Assembly (NCBI RefSeq): GCF_002608565.1
Contig: NZ_LIXM01000003.1
Location: forward strand, 62,001-126,000
Reading direction: 5' to 3'
DNA: 64,000 bases
DNA from: Vibrio sp. PID17_43
Lineage (GTDB): Bacteria > Pseudomonadota > Gammaproteobacteria > Enterobacterales > Vibrionaceae
Numbering within the stretch: position 1 is the first letter of the stretch; each line of letters starts with the position of its first letter. Below are positions 1 to 7,613 of the stretch, piece by piece. The notes under the pieces were generated by a model, which was not told the DNA's origin, made no database searches, and saw nothing but the letters and a program-made list of their open reading frames with translations. The position numbers and the translations under genes were made by a program.

Positions 1-808
1 GCTCTTTTTCACCATTACTGCGAGTTAAAGGCTCATGCGCTTCAATAAACACGCTTCGGTCTGGCTCTAATGTTACTTTCACGGGCTGATTAATAACGCG
101 CACTTTTTCGCCACGCTGCACTTGCTCAAATAACCACTCAATATCTTTAGGGTCCATACGAATACAGCCAGCACTGACGCGCATACCAATACCAAAATCT
201 TTGTTAGTACCGTGAATCAGGTACTCACCATTACCATAAGCCAAACGGAGAGCAAACAAACCTAGTGGATTATCCGGCCCAGCAGGAACGACCGCAGGTA
301 AGCTGATGCCTTTTGCTTTGTATTCAGCACGAATAGAAGCTGGGGGCGTCCAGGTTGGGTTGGGACGCTTTTGGCTGATGCTAGTGCTCATCACTGGCGT
401 ATCTCTGCCAATACGGCCAATACCCACAGGGAAAACATGCACAACATTTTCGTTTGCTGGGAAATAGTAAAGACGCAATTCAGCCAAGTTAATAACAATG
501 CCCTTGTGAGGAACATCAGGTAGGATTAACTGAGTAGGAATAGTGAGCACATGCCCCTCTTTAGGGAGAAAAGGGTCAACACCTTTATTAGCTGCCATTA
601 ACGCAAGTATGCCAACGTCATAATACTTAGCAATATTGGCCATGGTTTCACCATGTTCAACCACATGATTTTCCATGCGACCTATCACACGAGCCCCATC
701 ATCTGGTAATGCGTACATCTTAGCGAATGATATCCCACTCACTAATGACAACGATACTGATAACAGGGTTCGTTTCGCGATACTCATTGGACGCTTCTTG
801 CTAGGCAT
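1..808 (-). CDS. L,D-transpeptidase with LysM domain, ErfK/YbiS type (partial, 3' end outside window)
   Basis: Not listed as a full reading frame because it runs off position 1; I translated it by hand from an ATG at 808. Residues 1 to about 30 form a signal peptide (basic start, hydrophobic stretch, SFA before KMYALP). A LysM peptidoglycan-binding segment follows (VVEHGETMANIAKYYDVGI). Then comes a YkuD catalytic domain with the typical HGT and SAGCIRM motifs; the Cys of the latter is the nucleophile. Family knowledge: these periplasmic enzymes cross-link peptidoglycan or attach Braun-type lipoprotein to it. The start lies 4 bases after the photolyase stop codon, so the gene is the last visible member of the photolyase operon. 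About 269 residues are visible and the C-terminus is missing. Confidence 0.9.
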   Translation of the reverse strand, partial: MPSKKRPMSIAKRTLLSVSLSLVSGISFAKMYALPDDGARVIGRMENHVVEHGETMANIAKYYDVGILALMAANKGVDPFLPKEGHVLTIPTQLILPDVPHKGIVINLAELRLYYFPANENVVHVFPVGIGRIGRDTPVMSTSISQKRPNPTWTPPASIRAEYKAKGISLPAVVPAGPDNPLGLFALRLAYGNGEYLIHGTNKDFGIGMRVSAGCIRMDPKDIEWLFEQVQRGEKVRVINQPVKVTLEPDRSVFIEAHEPLTRSNGEKE

Positions 809-812
809 CTCT

Positions 813-2228
813 TTATTCCTTGGCGCTTTTGAAGAGCCGTAAGGTTATCTCTCTTTCTACCTTGTGATCAACCATTGGCTTGTGATATTCCAGTAAAGAA
901 AAACCATGCCATTTCCAAGGGTTGTGTATGAACTTATTAGGCACAGGATTTATTTCCGGAATCCAGTGGCGAACAAAACGCCCATCGGGATCAAATTTCT
1001 CTCCCTGAGTAACAGGGTTAAAGACTCGAAAGTAAGGCTGTCCATCGCAGCCTGTCGATGCACACCATTGCCAGCCCCCATTGTTTGCTGCGAAATCCCC
1101 ATCTACCAATTTGCTCATGAAGTATGCTTCTCCCCAACGCCAATCAATGTGCAAATCTTTTGTCAGGAAACTGGCGACAATCATCCGTAAGCGGTTGTGC
1201 ATCCAGCCTGTAGTATTAAGTTGTCGCATTGCTGCATCAACAATTGGGTAACCAGTAGTGCCCGTTTTCCAGCGCTCAAATGCTTGCTCATCATAGGACC
1301 ATTGAATTTTCTCTTCCCATGGAGTAAAGCCTTTCCCTTTCACCAACTTTGGCTCAAATACCAATAAGTGTTGGTAAAACTCGCGCCAAATGATTTCACT
1401 CAACCAAGTGGCTTTCCCTTCACTCAAATCAGGTAATGGATTCTCCGCGTATAGCCTCGCGATACATTGCCTTGGCGATAATGCGCCAATAGCAAGATAA
1501 GGAGATAATTGACTCGTACCATCGATCGCAGGGATATCTCTTTCCGCATGATAGGCATCACTGTGCTCTCGGACAAACTCTCTTAGCTGTTCAACTATAT
1601 CAGTGGTTGAGGCATACCAATGCTCACTAGATTCGCGTGGATAAGAAAAAGGGACATCTGGATGATAGCGTTCGGCTTCAACCAATTGGATCGCTTCTTT
1701 AGGTAGCTCTGCCTGTGGTTCTGGTTTTGACACCATGGGCATTTGGAATTTCCTCATCCAAGCACGTTTGAATGGCGTGAATACCTTGAAGTACTCACTT
1801 TGCTTGTTTAATACCGTTGTTGGCGCATGAACACACTTATCGTGGAAAGCTTCAAACGTAATTGCTCTCTGATACAAGGCATCCATCACTTCTCTATCAA
1901 GCGCTTGCTCGTTGACTTCGTAGTGAATGTTTGCCATGACACTTTTTGCACCCAAAGATGTTGCCCATGCTTGAATCACTTCGGTCACATCGTCAAACTT
2001 CGGCACTTCTTTATATAGAAGCGGAATGTTTAGGTCGGTGAGTTCTTCAGCGAGGTGCGCCAAACGTCGTGCAATAAGATCCGCCTGCATAGGAGCCATG
2101 TGATGCTCTTGCCACTGGCTCGGAGTTGCAACATAACAAGCAACAGCAGGCTCGCCACTTTCTAACGCAGCCTGCAGTGCCATGTGGTCTAACGTTCTTA
2201 AATCACGTCGAAACCAAACCAGAATCAT
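813..2228 (-). CDS. phrB: Deoxyribodipyrimidine (CPD) photolyase
   Basis: 471 residues, the usual length of E. coli-type class I CPD photolyase. The N-terminal alpha/beta antenna domain starts ILVWFRRDLRTLDH. The C-terminal FAD domain carries WREFYQHLL, TGYPIVDAAMRQL, WMHNRLRM and NNGGWQWCASTG, which are hallmark FAD and substrate-pocket motifs. The enzyme uses blue light to split cyclobutane pyrimidine dimers. A strong AAGGAG site lies just upstream of the ATG. It sits 19 bases after the MerR gene and 4 bases before the transpeptidase gene, in one minus-strand operon with a DUF1722 protein, a neighbour also seen beside phr in E. coli (ybgA). Regulation is probably light- or stress-linked through the adjacent MerR protein (inference). 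Confidence 0.95.
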   Translation of the reverse strand: MILVWFRRDLRTLDHMALQAALESGEPAVACYVATPSQWQEHHMAPMQADLIARRLAHLAEELTDLNIPLLYKEVPKFDDVTEVIQAWATSLGAKSVMANIHYEVNEQALDREVMDALYQRAITFEAFHDKCVHAPTTVLNKQSEYFKVFTPFKRAWMRKFQMPMVSKPEPQAELPKEAIQLVEAERYHPDVPFSYPRESSEHWYASTTDIVEQLREFVREHSDAYHAERDIPAIDGTSQLSPYLAIGALSPRQCIARLYAENPLPDLSEGKATWLSEIIWREFYQHLLVFEPKLVKGKGFTPWEEKIQWSYDEQAFERWKTGTTGYPIVDAAMRQLNTTGWMHNRLRMIVASFLTKDLHIDWRWGEAYFMSKLVDGDFAANNGGWQWCASTGCDGQPYFRVFNPVTQGEKFDPDGRFVRHWIPEINPVPNKFIHNPWKWHGFSLLEYHKPMVDHKVEREITLRLFKSAKE

Positions 2229-2247
2229 GTCGTCTCCTTACGAAGAT

Positions 2248-3054
2248 TTAACTATTTTTGAGGTGAAGCTTTTCAATCACTTCAGAAAATTGAACTTGTT
2301 CAGGATTCAGAGCTTTCATCGTTCGCAGCGCATCTACTTGTTTTATTTGCAGCGCTTTGTTGGAAAAAAAGTGGAGGTATTGGTATCGGTGCAGCACATC
2401 ATGATCAATCAACCCCGATACATCATCCACTTTATCAATTAGCGTAATATGCAAACCTTGTTCGCAAAGCTTTGCCGCTTGAACCCAACTCTCAGCCTCT
2501 CTAGCCTGTTCAAAACTCACCAATAGACACTTTCCTTTCGATGCGGTTTTGTTCTCAGAATCCACGACCACGGCAAGTCGGGTAATCAAACAAGTTTGGA
2601 ACAAGCCCAACTGTAGTGAACGTAGCGATACTTTCACCAAGTCTAACGCTTCAAACACTGGGTTAATCAGTTGCTCGATGACTAAGTTCAATGGGTACTC
2701 TTTCAGAGCATTAGATAACAACGTTTCTGTTTTGCCACGATTTAGCTCTGACAAGGCTTTCAACATGGCTTGGACTCCTTCTAAGCGCTGGATGTCTGTC
2801 GCCACAACAATATCTGACTTTTGACCAAGCAATCCTTTCACTTTGCCGATAGCAACACCTTTGGATAACCATCCTTGTATTTCACGAATAGTATCGAGAT
2901 CTTGTTGTCGGAATAAGCGGTGCCCTTTTTCTGTCCTTTTCGGTTGAACGAGGTTATAGCGCCTTTGCCAAGCTCGGAGAGTGACGGGCTTAACACCCGT
3001 TAGCTCTGAAACTTCTCGAATTGCGTATAGTTTTACTTCTTGGCTACAAACCAT
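2248..3054 (-). CDS. MerR-family regulator, LitR/CarH-like layout
   Basis: 268 residues. Residues 8-75 are a MerR winged-helix DNA-binding domain (YAIREVSELTGVKPVTLRAW, then RRYNLVQPKRTEKGHRLF). The rest has the layout of the LitR/CarH group, in which a helical cap and a B12-binding Rossmann domain sense light. The usual cobalamin signatures (W-x9-EH in the cap, ExDxHxxG in the Rossmann part) are not visible, so cobalamin binding is doubtful. It overlaps the preceding DUF523 gene by 11 bases and precedes the photolyase by 19. The context suggests a repressor or activator of its own photolyase operon. Classification as MerR is firm; the light-sensor role is inference. Confidence 0.8.
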   Translation of the reverse strand: MVCSQEVKLYAIREVSELTGVKPVTLRAWQRRYNLVQPKRTEKGHRLFRQQDLDTIREIQGWLSKGVAIGKVKGLLGQKSDIVVATDIQRLEGVQAMLKALSELNRGKTETLLSNALKEYPLNLVIEQLINPVFEALDLVKVSLRSLQLGLFQTCLITRLAVVVDSENKTASKGKCLLVSFEQAREAESWVQAAKLCEQGLHITLIDKVDDVSGLIDHDVLHRYQYLHFFSNKALQIKQVDALRTMKALNPEQVQFSEVIEKLHLKNS

Positions 3055-3994
3055 AACGTAATCTCATCTCCTGTGGATGTGGGTCTATATACTTCTGTTT
3101 TTGTAAGTACTCATCTGGGTATGCATTAAGGTAATGTTTAATTAATGTCAGAGGGGCAAGCAGTGGCAACAAACCAGATCGATAATTGCTGATGACTTCT
3201 GCTAACTCTGCTTTCTCTCCGGCGTTCAGGGATCGCTTAAAATATCCTTGCAAATGCATCAGAACGTTGGTGTTATTCTTGCGGCTCGCGCGGTTTTGTA
3301 GCGCCTTCATCAAACCCAGACGATATTCATTGTAGAAGCCTTCGATTTCATAGTTCGCTACATCTGCCACCAATCGGCCAAGAGAACGGTACGACTCAGG
3401 ATGATGCGCCATTAGCGTGAGCTTGTAACGCGAGTGAAATTCGATAATTTTGCCACGGGTTGGCTCTCCATCCATCGACTCATAAAAATCATTCAAACAG
3501 TAAACGCGAGTGATGAAGTTCTCTTTTAATACAGGATCGTTCAGGCGACCATCTTCCTCGACTGGCAACCACGGCATTTTTTCCATTAACGTTTTGGTGT
3601 ACAAGCCAACGCCTTCTTTTGCCGCATTATTTTTGCTGTACACCTTTACACGTTCCATACCACAAGTCGGTGATTTAGCGCAGACAATATACCCACAAAG
3701 TTGCTCGCCTTGCAGTTCATTCACTTTATTTTCTGAATAGGCAAGCATGTTGTCTGTGTGGTCGTTGTCTGGATTTTTTGTCTCGACCAATGCAATACGT
3801 TCTTCATTACTGACCAAGCGGATAGTCGGACGCGGCACAGACATGCCTACACCAACTTCTGGACACACAGGCACGAAACTGAAGTATCCATCTAACTCTT
3901 TAGTGACGAAGTTGCTGATTTTATGGCCCGAATCGAAACGTACTCGTTCTCCAAGTACACAAGAACTGATACCGACTTTGATTGAAGATTCCAT
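3044..3994 (-). CDS. DUF523 + DUF1722 (YbgA-like) protein
   Basis: Two conserved domains of unknown biochemistry. DUF523 covers about residues 5-150 (VGISSCVLGERVRFDSGHK, VCPEVGVGMSVPRP, with several conserved Cys). DUF1722/YbgA covers about 190-310 (AHHPESYRSLGRLV to the C-terminus). I placed the start at the ATG at 3994 (316 residues, MESSIKVG) rather than 4045, because a promoter -10 element lies at 4031-4036, inside the longer frame. YbgA-type proteins are repeatedly found beside photolyase genes, and this one heads the photolyase operon. A role in DNA repair or light response is only suggested by context. Confidence 0.85.
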   Translation of the reverse strand: MESSIKVGISSCVLGERVRFDSGHKISNFVTKELDGYFSFVPVCPEVGVGMSVPRPTIRLVSNEERIALVETKNPDNDHTDNMLAYSENKVNELQGEQLCGYIVCAKSPTCGMERVKVYSKNNAAKEGVGLYTKTLMEKMPWLPVEEDGRLNDPVLKENFITRVYCLNDFYESMDGEPTRGKIIEFHSRYKLTLMAHHPESYRSLGRLVADVANYEIEGFYNEYRLGLMKALQNRASRKNNTNVLMHLQGYFKRSLNAGEKAELAEVISNYRSGLLPLLAPLTLIKHYLNAYPDEYLQKQKYIDPHPQEMRLRYGL

Positions 3995-4030
3995 AACGAA
4001 GCATCCTATACAAAATGTTTTGTTGTATAA

Positions 4031-4075
4031 CTTATAGTAAGTCAATTCAAATTGTACAAGAAAATAAATTGTACA
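4031..4075 (-). promoter_or_regulatory. Promoter and TGTACA operator of the photolyase operon
   Basis: On the minus strand TTGTAC (4059-4054), a 17-base spacer and TATAAG (4036-4031) form a sigma-70-like promoter, with the DUF523 ATG about 37 bases beyond the -10. The palindrome TGTACA occurs at 4053-4058, over the -35 box, and again at 4070-4075, 11 bases apart. LitR/CarH-type MerR regulators in other bacteria are reported to bind TGTACA/TGTATA-type repeats. Binding by the MerR protein encoded in this operon is therefore a reasonable inference. Confidence 0.6.
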
Positions 4076-4320
4076 ATTTAACCGTTTTACTCATTCAGAC
4101 AGGATTTAGATCAGACGATTTGAAAAAAAATTTAGCGCGATATAGGGATTTTGTGCATGCAATCGACAAACTGCTCAAAAGCAAATCGATTGCCTTTTGG
4201 CTTTCAACAGATTTAGTTATTAAAAGATTATTTAGACACTAGAACCGACCATTTTGTGACTTAACACTCAAGCCCCCTTGCCCTGCGCCAATATTATGGC
4301 CTCAACGAAAACGAACAAGT

Positions 4321-4349
4321 TCAACAGAATTGGTAATAGCACCTATAAT
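4321..4349 (+). promoter_or_regulatory. Probable deoD promoter
   Basis: A perfect -10 TATAAT at 4344-4349 is preceded at 17 bases by TCAACA (4321-4326; 4 of 6 matches to the -35 consensus). The predicted start is about 30 bases before the deoD ATG, which has a GGAG ribosome site. A TGTGA half-site at 4255-4259 could be part of a CRP site, but the second half is poor. Confidence 0.5.
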
Positions 4350-4387
4350 TGATGCGTTTTACCTGAACAAAACTTTGGAGAGCACTT

Positions 4388-5098
4388 ATGGCAACCCCAC
4401 ACATTAACGCACAATCAGGTGATTTCGCTGAAACCGTTCTAATGCCAGGCGACCCGTTGCGCGCTAAATACATCGCAGAAACGTTCCTAGAAGATGTGAA
4501 ACAAGTTTGTGACGTGCGCAACATGTTCGGCTTTACTGGCACTTACAAAGGCAAAAAAGTTTCTGTAATGGGCCACGGTATGGGTATCCCATCTTGCTGT
4601 ATCTACGTACACGAGCTAATCGCTGAATACGGCGTAAAAAACGTTATCCGTGTAGGTAGCTGTGGTGCAGTACGTGACGATGTTAAACTGATGGACGTTG
4701 TTATCGGCATGGGTGCATCTACAGACTCAAAAGTTAACCGTATCCGTTTCAACAACCACGACTTCGCAGCAATCGCTGACTACGGTCTTCTAGAAGAAGC
4801 AGTAAACCAAGCGCGTGCTCAAAATGTACCTGTAAAAGTTGGTAACGTATTCTCTGCAGATCTGTTCTACACACCAGAAGCTGACATCTTTGAGAAGATG
4901 GAAAAACTCGGCATCCTAGGTGTAGACATGGAAGCGGCTGGTATCTACGGCGTAGCTGCAGACCTAGGTGCGAAAGCGCTAACTATCCTAACGGTTTCTG
5001 ACCACATCATCCGTGGTGAAAAACTAAGCTCAGAAGAGCGTCAAAAGTCGTTCAACGACATGATGAAAGTTGCACTAGAAACAGCAATCAACATCTAA
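4388..5098 (+). CDS. deoD: Purine nucleoside phosphorylase, DeoD type
   Basis: 236 residues, as in the hexameric bacterial DeoD family. The opening [20 protein letters not shown] is nearly identical to E. coli DeoD as I remember it. Phosphate and nucleoside motifs are visible: [27 protein letters not shown], the [10 protein letters not shown] segment and the SDHI catalytic Asp region. The enzyme splits purine (deoxy)nucleosides with phosphate to base and (deoxy)ribose-1-phosphate in salvage. It is a single gene with its own promoter (TATAAT at 4344), divergent from the photolyase operon. GGAGAG seven bases before the ATG supports the start. Uridine phosphorylase is excluded by the N-terminus. 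Confidence 0.95.
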   Translation: MATPHINAQSGDFAETVLMPGDPLRAKYIAETFLEDVKQVCDVRNMFGFTGTYKGKKVSVMGHGMGIPSCCIYVHELIAEYGVKNVIRVGSCGAVRDDVKLMDVVIGMGASTDSKVNRIRFNNHDFAAIADYGLLEEAVNQARAQNVPVKVGNVFSADLFYTPEADIFEKMEKLGILGVDMEAAGIYGVAADLGAKALTILTVSDHIIRGEKLSSEERQKSFNDMMKVALETAINI

Positions 5099-5119
5099 GA
5101 AACACCTAAGTAATAAATT

Positions 5120-5142
5120 GCAGCCGGAGCCTGAACGGCTGC
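5120..5142 (+). terminator. GC-rich hairpin after deoD, possible terminator
   Basis: GCAGCCG (5120-5126) pairs perfectly with CGGCTGC (5136-5142) around a 9-base loop, 22 bases after the deoD stop. There is no T-run after it, so intrinsic termination is uncertain; it may be an eroded terminator or part of the adjacent decayed gene. Confidence 0.3.
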
Positions 5143-5888
5143 ACGTATGATCCCGAGGGGGCGATTGTGTCTAACGGCGAACTGCCAAAATCGCCGCACT
5201 GGATCACACCTCTTATGATGATGTGTCACGTTTTGTTTCAGAAAAATTTACGCCATAAGCAAGTGAAGCGCCGCCCAAGCCATTGGAAAATCTGCGTGAG
5301 CGGATCGATCAAAAAAATCAGACCATGCTAGCGCGAGCGAATGTTGAAGCTCCATTGAATAACCTCTTTGTTTTTCATTACCCATCGAAAGGCGCATTAG
5401 TTCGTCCTCCGTATACGTCTTATGCCAACTATTTACACGTGATTGATATGTGCAATCCTGAGAAACGAGTCACTATTTATGTGCCTCAAGACTATTTACT
5501 TCGTTCGACCGCACTGAGTGTCTGTTTATAGAGGATTAAACAGGGCAACATCGATCTAATGTATGTAGAAGAAGATGCCAATTAGGACATGGCTGCGCCA
5601 TTTGGCAAGATTGATATCGTCTACATGAGTTGGTGGCGAGATCGTTGGGCAATTTCTAGCCAAGGAAATAATCACAAAGGTATTTGTTACTTAGCCGGGG
5701 ATAAAAACAAGTCTGAAGAATGGTTCAATGTTGGCACGACCCGTCACGTTCAATTCTACCAAAATCGCTTTCAGCTCCTTTTTGAGAGTTTCATCAACGA
5801 GCCACGTCGCAAATTACGACCTGCAGGTATTTTACCCCTGTTAGATATATTCAGAGCTTGGTATAATTTGTGCTGTCAAGATAAGTAA
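5140..5888 (+). pseudogene. Decayed unidentified gene
   Basis: Three consecutive stretches read as one broken protein. The first, from 5140, reads TYDPEGAIVSNGELPKSPH. The second, from about 5200, includes YDDVSRFVSEKF, a stop, then ENLRERIDQKNQTMLARANV to LLRSTALSVCL (stop near 5531). The third, about 5589-5888, contains KIDIVYMSWWRDRW and VGTTRHVQFYQNRFQLLFE. There are two in-frame stops between segments and at least one frameshift. The composition is Vibrio-like and the residues look protein-like. I do not recognise the family. It fills the roughly 1 kb gap between deoD and the TPR genes. Confidence 0.5.
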
Positions 5889-6125
5889 GGGCTTACCGCA
5901 GCTCAGAGGCTGAAAGTAAAGTCACGTATGCACCTCTGACGATTAAACCATTGCTGTCATGACTATCTAACACTTCTCTAATTAATATGTGGTAAATAGG
6001 TAGTGAACAATGTATATATTACGGTACTCAATACCTTATTGTGTGTGGCATTGACACCATACACAAAGTGAGATGCGCATCACATTTAGACGCCATTACC
6101 ACATCGTTAGTTATGGATATCAACG

Positions 6126-7613
6126 TTGGACAAAAGCCAATTTCAGCTAGAGACCGAGCTCAATAAAGTTAAAGGGCAAATTAAAGCCGACCCTGAACGG
6201 GCTTTCCGTATCGCAGAACAGTGCCTTATTCGCGCTGAGCAAATCCTGTTTATTGACGGTGAAATAAAAGCACTGATCATTATGGCGCATAGCTGCTGGT
6301 GTCAAATGGATTACCGACAGGGGCTTAAACTCGTCAAAGGTGCCCATCGCAAACAGACTCATTTAGACAACGATGATCACCTGCCTGAAATTCTCCACCT
6401 GTTTGCTTTGCAGTACTGGGGACTAGCAAAATATTATTCCGCTCAGCAATATTGGATCAATGCACTAGAAAAATCCGCACTTGTTGATGATATTGAGACC
6501 CAAATTGAAGCCTTAATTGGATTAGGCAATGTCTGGCGGATCACCAATGAACATCAGCTTGCGGCTTCCACACATGAGCTTGCGGTCAAAGTCGCAAACA
6601 ATGTCCGTATTGCATGGCTGGAAGGGAAAGCTCGTATACTGCTAGCATGGGATTACTATTTACTGAACAACTTCGCTGAAATGCTGACGGTCTTGGACGG
6701 TGCAACAGAAACCCTAAAAGATCATACCGACTGTACTTGGCAAGCCGAAATTTGGGATTTTAGAGGCCTAGCCTTACTTGGGTTAGGGCGACTAGATGCG
6801 GCCGAAGAAGCAACAGAAAAAGCTCACCAGCTGGCGATTGAGCAAAACCTATCTTGGATGAAAGCGCACTCATCCATTAGCCGAGCGCGACTTGAACTCC
6901 TACGTAAAAACACCCAAGGAGCGGTAAAACTATTGGAAGCGGCTGAAGAGTCAGCCCTAAGCTTCGACAACGGTGAGTTGCTTAGCCAAATATTTTTTCA
7001 ACAATCTCGAGTAGCAGAAGAGCAAGGCGAATACGAGGTTGCATTCAAAGCTTTTCAAAAATACCGTCAACACGCCATCAAAATGCTCAAAGAGCAAGCG
7101 CATCGTGAGACCATGGATAAAGCCCATGGCTCAAAGCGCCAGTTAGAACTGCGAGCCAAGAAACAGATTAACCGTATTCGCGTCCAACATGAATACGATC
7201 CGGAGAAACAATTTTCTAACGTGGTTTCTGAGACCTATTGGTGGGAACAATTGGTTCTATTTAAAACAGAACTTAAGCATTCAAATCACGCCGTGATCAT
7301 GATCCAACACCATAACCCTGCGGTCCTAGATGCCTGTACTGAACTGGTACACTCTTTGGCCATGCCAAGCGACTTAATTTCCCGTATTAGCAGTACCCGA
7401 CTTGCTTTGCTCATTGCCGAAAAAGGCCAAGCCGCCCAGGAGCTATATCGCACGGTTTGTTCCATGATGGACATCTACCCTTGGAAGCGGCGTGGTTTTG
7501 TCACTGTAAAACCCACCCTCTATCTACAAGACATCCTAACCTTCCCGTTCACTCTTGAGCAGTTGGAAGAAAGCCACATTGAGGTAATGAAGAATGGAAC
7601 GACTGCTCAGTAA
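6126..7613 (+). CDS. TPR-repeat protein with degenerate GGDEF-like C-terminus
   Basis: 495 residues, no signal peptide or membrane segment. Residues about 10-330 are tetratricopeptide-like helices (for example IEALIGLGNVWRITNEHQLA, AEIWDFRGLALLGLGRLDAA, GEYEVAFKAFQKYRQ), followed by a basic helix near 340-370. The last 120 residues follow the outline of a GGDEF domain: HAVIMIQHHN sits where LMIDIDHFK would be, and RISSTRLALLIA where R(F/Y)GGDEF would be. No catalytic or nucleotide-binding residue survives. It overlaps the next gene, a complete TPR-GGDEF protein, by 20 bases, so the two are translationally coupled. It may be a partner or decoy subunit (inference). The start codon is uncertain; no strong ribosome site is seen. 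Confidence 0.75.
   Translation: MDKSQFQLETELNKVKGQIKADPERAFRIAEQCLIRAEQILFIDGEIKALIIMAHSCWCQMDYRQGLKLVKGAHRKQTHLDNDDHLPEILHLFALQYWGLAKYYSAQQYWINALEKSALVDDIETQIEALIGLGNVWRITNEHQLAASTHELAVKVANNVRIAWLEGKARILLAWDYYLLNNFAEMLTVLDGATETLKDHTDCTWQAEIWDFRGLALLGLGRLDAAEEATEKAHQLAIEQNLSWMKAHSSISRARLELLRKNTQGAVKLLEAAEESALSFDNGELLSQIFFQQSRVAEEQGEYEVAFKAFQKYRQHAIKMLKEQAHRETMDKAHGSKRQLELRAKKQINRIRVQHEYDPEKQFSNVVSETYWWEQLVLFKTELKHSNHAVIMIQHHNPAVLDACTELVHSLAMPSDLISRISSTRLALLIAEKGQAAQELYRTVCSMMDIYPWKRRGFVTVKPTLYLQDILTFPFTLEQLEESHIEVMKNGTTAQ

Noticed and set aside
4255..4270. CRP site upstream of deoD
   Set aside because: TGTGA half-site present, but the second half (ACTCA) is poor.
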